Positions 57,959 through 64,000 of a stretch of DNA of 64,000 bases are shown piece by piece. Source of the DNA: Clostridia bacterium (GTDB lineage: Bacteria > Bacillota > Clostridia > Oscillospirales > Acutalibacteraceae). Both the position numbers and the translations under genes were made by a program. How positions within the stretch are numbered: position 1 is the first letter of the stretch; every line of letters begins with the position of its first letter. The notes beneath the pieces were generated by a model. The model did no database searches. It had not been told where the DNA came from and saw nothing but the letters and a program-made list of their open reading frames with translations. Location of the stretch: positions 1 through 64,000 of the forward strand of contig JAFRUA010000028.1 of assembly GCA_017434855.1 (NCBI GenBank), written 5' to 3'.

Positions 57959-60900
57959 TCACGAATCAATGGTGGAAATGCGCAGCGTGATCTCATCCAG
58001 CACGTCCAGCAGCACGCGCACCGTATCGAGTGAGGTGAACATCGTCACATTGCTCTGGGTTGCGGTTTTGCGGATATAGTAGCCGTCGCTGCGGGTGTTG
58101 GCCGCCGCCGCGTCAGAGGTGTTGATCACATAGGCAATGTGCCCCTGACGGATGGAGGCAAGGATCTCGTCGCTGCCGTCGCAGATCTTTTTGAGAATGT
58201 GGGTGCGGATGCCATGGTCCTCCAAAAAGTCCGCCGTGCCCTTGGTGGCTTCGATGTTGAAGCCGAGGTTATAGAAGCGGCGGATCAGCGGCAGCGCCTC
58301 CTCCTTGTCTTTGTCGGCAATGGTGGCAAAGACCGTGCCGTAGTTTTGCAGGTGCATGCCCGACGCCTGCAGCGCCTTATACAGTGCGCGGTTGAGCTGA
58401 TCGTCATAGCCGATCGCTTCACCGGTGGATTTCATTTCGGGCGACAGATAGGCGTCCAGCCCGCGGATCTTGTTGAACGAGAAGACCGGCACCTTGACAT
58501 ACCAGCGCTTTTTCTCTTCCGGATAGATGTCAAAAATGCCCTGCTCCTTCAGGCTCTTGCCCATGATGACCTCGGTCGCGATGTCGGCAAGGCTGTAGCC
58601 CGTGGCCTTGGAAAGGAACGGCACCGTGCGCGAGGAGCGCGGATTGACCTCGATGATATAGACCTTGTCGTTCTGATCCACGATGAACTGGATGTTGTAA
58701 AGGCCGACGATGCCGATCCCAAGCCCGAGCTTTTTGGCGTACTGCAGGATGATCCCCTTGACCTTGTTGGAAATGCTGAAGGTCGGATAGACCGAGATCG
58801 AGTCGCCGGAGTGGATGCCGGTACGCTCCACCAGTTCCATGATGCCGGGCACAAAGACGTCGCGGCCGTCGCAGATGGCGTCGATCTCCACCTCTTTGCC
58901 GGTGATGTATTTATCCACCAGCACCGGCTTGTCTTCATCGATTTCCACGGCGGTTTTGAGGTACTGCCGCAGCTGCTGCTCGTTGGAAACGATCTGCATC
59001 GCCCGGCCGCCGAGGACGAACGACGGACGCACCAGCACCGGGTACCCAATGCGCGCGGCGGCGGCAACGCCGTCTTCGATCCGGGTCACAGCCTGACCCT
59101 CCGGCTGCGGAATGTCCAGCTCCTTGAGCAGCTTTTCAAACAGGTCGCGGTTCTCGGCGCGGTCAATCGCGGCGCAGTCGGTGCCGATGATCTTCACACC
59201 GCGTTCCATCAGGGGCGAAGCGAGGTTGATCGCCGTCTGGCCGCCGAGCGAGGCGATAACGCCCTCCGGCTGTTCAAACTCCACAATGTTCATCACGTCC
59301 TCCGGCGTCAGCGGCTCAAAATAGAGCTTGTCGGCCGTGGTGTAGTCGGTGGACACCGTTTCGGGGTTGTTGTTGATGATGATGGATTCATAGCCGCAGG
59401 TGCGGATCGTATTCACCGCGTGCACGGTGGAATAGTCAAACTCCACGCCCTGCCCGATGCGGATGGGCCCGGCGCCCAGCACGATGGCCTTTTTGCGGTC
59501 GCTCAGGCGCGAATCGTTTTCGCCGGTATAGGATGAATAGAGATAGGCGATGTAAGCGCCGGTGTGCAGGGTATCGACCATTTTAAAGATCGGGCGCAGC
59601 CCGTTCTGTTTGCGCAGCGCGGCCACATCAAGCTCCTTGCAGTTCCACAGCTCGCCGATGTATTTGTCGCAAAAGCCCATGACCTTTGCCGCGCGCAGGG
59701 TGTCGACGTCCCACGGGTGCGCTTTGAGCGTACCTTCCATCGCCACGATCTTTTGGATGGATTCCAAAAACAGCGGGGTGATCATCGTCAGGCGATACAG
59801 TTCTTCCACCGAAACGCCGCGCCGCAGCAGCTCTGTCACGGCAAAGATCGTGTCGGCGCGATAGTCCTTCACATAGTCGAGCAGTTGTTCGGTCGGCGCG
59901 TTGTCAAATTTTGCCATGCGCAGGTGGCACACGCCGATCTCCAGCGAACGGACGGATTTGAGCATACACTCCTCCAGGTTGGCGCCGATGCCCATGACCT
60001 CGCCGGTCGCCTTCATCTGGGTGCCCAGCCGGTTGGACGCCGCCGCAAACTTATCAAACGGGAAGCGCGGGAACTTGGCCACCACATAATCAAGCTGCGG
60101 CTCAATGGCCGCCGTGCCGCCGGCCACGGGGATGTCCTCCAGCGCCATGCCCATGGCAATCTTTGCCGTCACGCGGGCGATGGGATAGCCGCTGGCCTTG
60201 GACGCCAGGGCCGAGGACCGCGACACACGCGGGTTGACCTCGATCAGATAATATTTGCTTGAAAACGGATCCAGCGCAAACTGAACGTTGCAGCCGCCCT
60301 CGATCTTCAGCGCGCGGATGATCTTGATGGCGCTGTCGTTGAGCATTTTCAGGTCGTGGTCGTTCAGCGACATGATGGGCGCCACCACAATGGAATCACC
60401 GGTGTGCACGCCCACGGGGTCCACGTTCTCCATGCCGCAGATGGTGATGGCGTGGTCGTTGCTGTCGCGCATGACCTCAAACTCGATCTCTTTGTAGCCC
60501 TTGACGCTTTTTTCGATCAGGACCTGATGGACCGGCGACAGGGCAAAGCCGTTGCGCCCGATGTCAATCAGTTCCTCTTCATTGTCGGCAAAGCCGCCGC
60601 CCGTGCCGCCGAGAGTGAACGCCGGGCGCAGCACCACCGGATAGCCGATGCGCCTTGCCGCCTCCTTGGCCTCTTCGATGTTATAGGTGATCTCTGACGG
60701 GATGACCGGCTCGCCGATCTCTTCGCAGAGCTCTTTGAATTTTTCGCGGTCCTCGGCCTTCTCGATGCTCTCGCTGCTGGTTCCGAGCAACTGGGTCCGG
60801 CACTCGCGCAGCACGCCCTTCTTTTCCAGCTGGATGGCAAGGTTCAGCCCCGTCTGGCCGCCGATGCCGGGCACAATGGCGTCCGGCCGCTCATAGCGCA

Positions 60901-61132
60901 GGATCTTTGCGATGTATTCCAGCGTCAGCGGCTCCATATAGACCTTGTCCGCAATGCTGGTGTCGGTCATGATCGTCGCCGGGTTGGAGTTGCACAAAAT
61001 GACCTCGTACCCCTCCTCCTTCAGCGCAAGGCAAGCCTGCGTTCCGGCGTAGTCAAACTCGGCGGCCTGCCCGATCACGATGGGGCCGGAGCCGATGATG
61101 AGCACCTTTTTGATGTCTGTTCGTTTCGCCAT
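57959..61132 (-). CDS. carB: Carbamoyl-phosphate synthase large subunit
   Basis: A 1057-residue enzyme with two ATP-grasp halves (about residues 1-400 and 550-930) and a C-terminal MGS-like allosteric domain. Typical segments are VLIIGSGPIVIGQAAEFDY, GGTGGGFADNEEEL, ENVDPVGVHTGDS and VLGAGPIRIGQGVEFDYST. ATG 61132 follows AAAGGACG. The small glutaminase subunit gene carA, which usually lies next to it, is not in this window; it must be elsewhere or the enzyme would depend on ammonia. Confidence 0.97.
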   Translation of the reverse strand: MAKRTDIKKVLIIGSGPIVIGQAAEFDYAGTQACLALKEEGYEVILCNSNPATIMTDTSIADKVYMEPLTLEYIAKILRYERPDAIVPGIGGQTGLNLAIQLEKKGVLRECRTQLLGTSSESIEKAEDREKFKELCEEIGEPVIPSEITYNIEEAKEAARRIGYPVVLRPAFTLGGTGGGFADNEEELIDIGRNGFALSPVHQVLIEKSVKGYKEIEFEVMRDSNDHAITICGMENVDPVGVHTGDSIVVAPIMSLNDHDLKMLNDSAIKIIRALKIEGGCNVQFALDPFSSKYYLIEVNPRVSRSSALASKASGYPIARVTAKIAMGMALEDIPVAGGTAAIEPQLDYVVAKFPRFPFDKFAAASNRLGTQMKATGEVMGIGANLEECMLKSVRSLEIGVCHLRMAKFDNAPTEQLLDYVKDYRADTIFAVTELLRRGVSVEELYRLTMITPLFLESIQKIVAMEGTLKAHPWDVDTLRAAKVMGFCDKYIGELWNCKELDVAALRKQNGLRPIFKMVDTLHTGAYIAYLYSSYTGENDSRLSDRKKAIVLGAGPIRIGQGVEFDYSTVHAVNTIRTCGYESIIINNNPETVSTDYTTADKLYFEPLTPEDVMNIVEFEQPEGVIASLGGQTAINLASPLMERGVKIIGTDCAAIDRAENRDLFEKLLKELDIPQPEGQAVTRIEDGVAAAARIGYPVLVRPSFVLGGRAMQIVSNEQQLRQYLKTAVEIDEDKPVLVDKYITGKEVEIDAICDGRDVFVPGIMELVERTGIHSGDSISVYPTFSISNKVKGIILQYAKKLGLGIGIVGLYNIQFIVDQNDKVYIIEVNPRSSRTVPFLSKATGYSLADIATEVIMGKSLKEQGIFDIYPEEKKRWYVKVPVFSFNKIRGLDAYLSPEMKSTGEAIGYDDQLNRALYKALQASGMHLQNYGTVFATIADKDKEEALPLIRRFYNLGFNIEATKGTADFLEDHGIRTHILKKICDGSDEILASIRQGHIAYVINTSDAAAANTRSDGYYIRKTATQSNVTMFTSLDTVRVLLDVLDEITLRISTIDS

Positions 61133-61156
61133 GTTCAATCGTCCTTTCTGTCTCTA

Positions 61157-62386
61157 TCAGTCAATGCTGTTGTTTTGATATGCGATGGTTCCGTTCACGA
61201 CGGTCAGCAGGCAGACGCCGCACAGCGTCGTGCCGGCAAACGGCGTTGCCCGGCCTTTGGAAAGAAATGCATCCGGGTCCACGGTGAAGGTCCTGTCCGG
61301 CAGCCACACGGAGTAGCTGCCCGCGTCATAGATGCCGAAACGCTTGTGCGGGTTGTGCGCCAACAGGTCCATCAGTTGTTTCATCGTAAGAATGCCCGGT
61401 TTCACCAGGTGGGTATACAGCACCGGGAACGCGATCTCGATACCGACGATGCCAAACGCGCTGCCCGCAAGGCCTTTGCTTTTTTCTTCTGCGGAGTGCG
61501 GGGCGTGGTCGGTCGCGATCATGTCGACCGTCCCGTCCAGAACGCCCTCGATCAGCGCTTCGCGGTCCGCCTTTGACCGCAGCGGCGGGTTCATCTTGAA
61601 CCGCCCGTCCTCCTGCAGGTCGTCTTCGGTCAGGACCAGATAGTGCGGCGCCGTTTCGCACGTCACATTGACGCCGCGGCGCTTTGCGTCACGGATCAGG
61701 TCCACGCTCTCTTTGCACGAAATGTGGCACACGTGATAGGCGCAGCCGGTCTCTTCACACAGCTTCAGGTCGCGCCTGATCATGCGCCACTCGCTTTCGC
61801 TGCAAATGCCGCGGTGCCCGTGTGCTTTGGCATAGGCGCCGTCGTGGATGTACCCGCCGCGCAGCAGATGGTTGACCTCGCAGTGGGCGGCGATCACCTT
61901 GCCCAGCGCCTTGGCGCGGGTCATGGCTTCGCGCATCAGGCTGTCGCTCTGTACCCCGCGCCCGTCATCGGAAAACGCGATCACAGCCGGCGCCATGCCC
62001 TCCAGGTCAGAGAGCGTTTCGCCCCGCTCGCCGACAGTCACCGCGCCATAGGGCAGCACATTGATCACCGCGTCGCGGCGGATAAGGGCCAGTTCCTCTT
62101 CCAGATGCGTTTTGCTGTCCGGTACCGGAGACAGGTTCGGCATGGTGCAGACCGTTGTATACCCCCCGCGCGCCGCCGCCATGGAACCGGAGCGGATGGT
62201 CTCTTTATAAGAAAAACCCGGCTCGCGAAAATGCACATGCACATCGCAAAAGCCGGGGAAAACAGCGGCGCCGTCAACATTCACCTTGGAAAGAACGGCG
62301 GCAGGAAGTGACGCCGGGTCGGCGTCGGTGCAAAGGGACGTGTCGATTCTCAGGTTTGCCATTTCTTCGTTCAGACATACACCCAT
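61157..62386 (-). CDS. pyrC: Dihydroorotase
   Basis: A 409-residue zinc amidohydrolase of the Bacillus type. DVHVHFREPGFSYKE is the metal-binding start, TTVCTMPNLSPVPDS follows, and MIATDHAPHSAEEKSKG holds the catalytic Asp. ATG 62386 has AAGGAAG six bases upstream; the longer frame would overlap the leader. First gene of the pyrimidine operon. Confidence 0.94.
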   Translation of the reverse strand: MGVCLNEEMANLRIDTSLCTDADPASLPAAVLSKVNVDGAAVFPGFCDVHVHFREPGFSYKETIRSGSMAAARGGYTTVCTMPNLSPVPDSKTHLEEELALIRRDAVINVLPYGAVTVGERGETLSDLEGMAPAVIAFSDDGRGVQSDSLMREAMTRAKALGKVIAAHCEVNHLLRGGYIHDGAYAKAHGHRGICSESEWRMIRRDLKLCEETGCAYHVCHISCKESVDLIRDAKRRGVNVTCETAPHYLVLTEDDLQEDGRFKMNPPLRSKADREALIEGVLDGTVDMIATDHAPHSAEEKSKGLAGSAFGIVGIEIAFPVLYTHLVKPGILTMKQLMDLLAHNPHKRFGIYDAGSYSVWLPDRTFTVDPDAFLSKGRATPFAGTTLCGVCLLTVVNGTIAYQNNSID

Positions 62387-62516
62387 CGCAATCTTCCTTT
62401 CCTTCAAAACAAAACGCCCTGCCGGCCGGCAAGACATCACAAAGCAAGGCAGACTGCACCGCAATCGCCCATTGTATGATTCTTGCCGATCTCTCTGTAT
62501 CGCTTAAAGATTTGTT
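62387..62516 (-). promoter_or_regulatory. Leader of the pyrimidine operon, possible attenuator
   Basis: The RNA leader is about 130 bases. Near its end CTTGC/GCAGG closes a small GC-rich hairpin (CCGGCCGG centre) followed by GCGTTTTGTTTTG, like a weak terminator. An upstream CTGCC could pair with GGCAG and compete. It also encodes a possible 11-residue peptide (MGDCGAVCLAL) without a good ribosome site. A PyrR-binding loop was not clearly recognised. Confidence 0.45.
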
Positions 62517-62522
62517 GGATTT

Positions 62523-62551
62523 ATTGTAACAAAAAAAGCAATTTTTGTCAA
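62523..62551 (-). promoter_or_regulatory. Promoter of the pyrimidine operon
   Basis: On the minus strand TTGACA (62551-62546), 17 bases, TACAAT (62528-62523). Confidence 0.85.
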
Positions 62552-62553
62552 TG

Positions 62554-62583
62554 AAAAAAGCGACTTAAAATCAGCCGCTTTCT
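62554..62583 (-). terminator. Terminator of the rmlA unit
   Basis: On the minus strand AAAGCGGC pairs with GTCGCTTT (one G-U), followed by a T run that leads directly into the pyrimidine promoter. Confidence 0.75.
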
Positions 62584-62619
62584 CTTTGTTTTTTTGTTGT
62601 ATATCACGATTTGGCCGGT

Positions 62620-63504
62620 TCAGTATTTGATCTTTCCTTCGGCCGCCTTGCGCAGGTGATCGCCATAGGGCGACTTGCCGCAGTCGTCGGCGCAGCGCAG
62701 CAACTGTTCGGTGGTGATCCAGCCCCGGTGGTGCGCAATCTCTTCCGGCGCAGAAATCAAAATGCCCTGCCGGCTTTCCACCATACGCACGAACTGCGCC
62801 GCCTCGCTCAGGCTTTCCATCGTGCCGGTGTCAAGCCAGGCATACCCGCGCCCGAGCAGCTTGACCGACAGCGTTCCTTCTGCAAGGAACAGCAGGTTCA
62901 AATCGGTGATCTCCAGCTCGCCGCGCGCCGAGGGTTTCACACGTTTTGCCTTTTCGCAAACGGTGCTGTCATAGAAATACAGCCCTGTCACGCAGTAGTT
63001 CGACTTCGGCTGCTTCGGCTTTTCTTCGATGGAGATGACGTTTTCGTTTTCGTCAAATTCCACCACGCCAAAGCGCTCCGGGTCGTCCACATAGTACCCG
63101 AAGATCGTGGAAACGCCGCGTTCCGCGTCCGCCGCCGCCTGCTTCAAAAGGGTGGAAAACCCGTTGCCGTAAAAGATGTTGTCGCCAAGCACCATCGCGC
63201 AGCAGTCGCCGCCGATGAAGTCCTCCCCGATCAGGAACGCCTGCGCCAGCCCGTCCGGCGACGGCTGCACCGCATAGGACAGACGGATGCCAAGCCGGCT
63301 GCCGTCGCCGAGCAGCCGCTCAAAATTCGGCAGGTCGGTCGGCGTTGAAATGATCAGAATGTCGCGGATGCCCGCCAGCATCAGCGTTGACAGCGGATAA
63401 TAGATCATCGGCTTGTCATAGACCGGCAGCAGTTGCTTTGAGATGACAGACGTCAAAGGGTACAAGCGCGTGCCCGCCCCGCCGGCAAGAATGATTCCTT
63501 TCAT
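62620..63504 (-). CDS. rmlA: Glucose-1-phosphate thymidylyltransferase
   Basis: A 294-residue nucleotidyltransferase making dTDP-glucose for dTDP-rhamnose and similar sugars of the cell envelope. It starts [18 protein letters not shown] and has [25 protein letters not shown] and [11 protein letters not shown], all typical. Length matches the family. AAGGAG precedes the ATG. rmlB, C and D are not in the window and may lie to the right or elsewhere. It is 12 bases downstream of the membrane protein gene that runs off the edge. Confidence 0.95.
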   Translation of the reverse strand: MKGIILAGGAGTRLYPLTSVISKQLLPVYDKPMIYYPLSTLMLAGIRDILIISTPTDLPNFERLLGDGSRLGIRLSYAVQPSPDGLAQAFLIGEDFIGGDCCAMVLGDNIFYGNGFSTLLKQAAADAERGVSTIFGYYVDDPERFGVVEFDENENVISIEEKPKQPKSNYCVTGLYFYDSTVCEKAKRVKPSARGELEITDLNLLFLAEGTLSVKLLGRGYAWLDTGTMESLSEAAQFVRMVESRQGILISAPEEIAHHRGWITTEQLLRCADDCGKSPYGDHLRKAAEGKIKY

Positions 63505-63516
63505 ATGGCATTCTCC

Positions 63517-64000
63517 TTATCTGTTGTTGAGCTGCGCGTCGTTGAGCACGTTGCGGCAGATGAACACCAGCCCCGTACCCAGCAGCAGATTGACGCCGGA
63601 CATGGCCAGAAAACTGACTGTGATTGACTGTGCAAACAACGCCTGCGGCAGCACGGCCGCAACGACCGCCGGAACCGACAGCAGCATGCAGAACAAAAAA
63701 TACACAATGACGATGACCGACCGGTTGCCGCCGGTACCGAAAATGCGCTGAATCAAAAGGTTGACGCCGATGAACAGCCAGCCGAAGCAGATGCGTGCCG
63801 CGCACAGCATGGCCGCCAGCGGAATGTCCACCTCGTCAAAAATGAAATAAAACGGGATGAACGTCACCAGCGACTGCACCACCAGCGCCGGGAACTGCTC
63901 CAGCATCATAAAGACCAGCTTTTTAAACGGCGGCTCCGGAACCAGATAGGCATAGGGCAGCAGCAGCTCCTTTGCCCAGCGGCCGGTGCCGATGTTGATC
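63517..64000 (-). CDS. Multi-pass membrane protein, C-terminal part only
   Basis: The last 160 codons of a gene that begins beyond the right edge. The frame is open up to 64000 and reads ELLLPYAYLVPEPPFKKLVF before an internal Met-Met, so the shorter internal start is unlikely. Four or five hydrophobic segments follow, for example VVQSLVTFIPFYFIF, VIVIVYFLFCMLLSVPAVV and the near-C-terminal GVNLLLGTGLVFIC. It resembles the permease part of putative ABC exporters of Firmicutes, but this rests on general pattern only. It is co-directional with rmlA, 12 bases apart, so a surface-polymer role is also possible. Confidence 0.6.
   Translation of the reverse strand, partial: INIGTGRWAKELLLPYAYLVPEPPFKKLVFMMLEQFPALVVQSLVTFIPFYFIFDEVDIPLAAMLCAARICFGWLFIGVNLLIQRIFGTGGNRSVIVIVYFLFCMLLSVPAVVAAVLPQALFAQSITVSFLAMSGVNLLLGTGLVFICRNVLNDAQLNNR

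Noticed and set aside
1..64000. tRNA, rRNA, prophage or transposase genes
   Set aside because: None was recognised in the intergenic gaps or among the proteins; only short noncoding repeats were found.

Overview
The window is a GC-rich (roughly 60%) chromosomal segment of a Gram-positive anaerobe, most likely a class Clostridia bacterium of the Oscillospiraceae/Ruminococcaceae kind. The support is indirect: a Phe T-box before pheST, many TTGACA-N17-TATAAT promoters with AGGAGG ribosome sites, a PyrK/PyrD-1B pyrimidine operon, RecD2, a BspA-type leucine-rich-repeat surface protein, a formate-tetrahydrofolate ligase inside the purine operon, a PurO-type IMP cyclohydrolase, and short GC-rich dispersed repeats of the type seen in gut Clostridia. 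No tRNA gene, rRNA gene, CRISPR array, phage or transposase gene was seen.

Layout. 1-342: start of a Pro/Gln-rich protein running off the left edge. 0.5-6.1 kb (+): purA, a membrane protein, a nicotinamidase-nicotinate phosphoribosyltransferase-lipoprotein operon for NAD salvage, and an esterase. 6.2-15.7 kb (-): pheST under a T-box, a DUF2804 protein, a divergent MreB, recD2-comFC, and the RNase P RNA. 15.7-18.4 kb: a repeat-rich stretch around a BspA-like protein, with two MITE-like inverted-repeat elements. 18.4-24.2 kb: a stand-alone E2-type acyltransferase, an acyl-CoA ligase, and (+) a GH13 glucosidase with an alpha/beta hydrolase. 24.2-28.3 kb (-): a probable operon of one small lipoprotein and four related zinc-ribbon membrane proteins. 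28.3-31 kb: polA (-) and a dus gene (+). 32-39.2 kb (+): malQ, an aconitase-like hydratase and a divergent GDPD-like protein, then an ECF sigma factor, an overlapping membrane protein and a lipoprotein with a duplicated domain.

39.3-53.1 kb (-): an eleven-gene purine operon (purE-C-F-M, formate/nitrite transporter, purN, purO, AICAR transformylase, purD, purL, fhs) behind a ZTP riboswitch. Its content fits a pathway that imports formate, activates it with Fhs, and uses 10-formyl-THF at the PurN and AICAR-transformylase steps, while the riboswitch senses the ZTP made when 10-formyl-THF runs short. Two departures stand out: PurH is replaced by a formyltransferase-only protein plus a PurO-type cyclohydrolase, and PurF lacks the glutaminase nucleophile Cys1 and the other glutaminase signatures.

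53.2-62.5 kb (-): the pyrimidine operon pyrC-carB-pyrK-pyrD-pyrF-(PNPOx-like)-pyrE-pyrB-pyrI, without carA. 62.6-64 kb (-): rmlA and the end of a multi-pass membrane protein that continues past the right edge.
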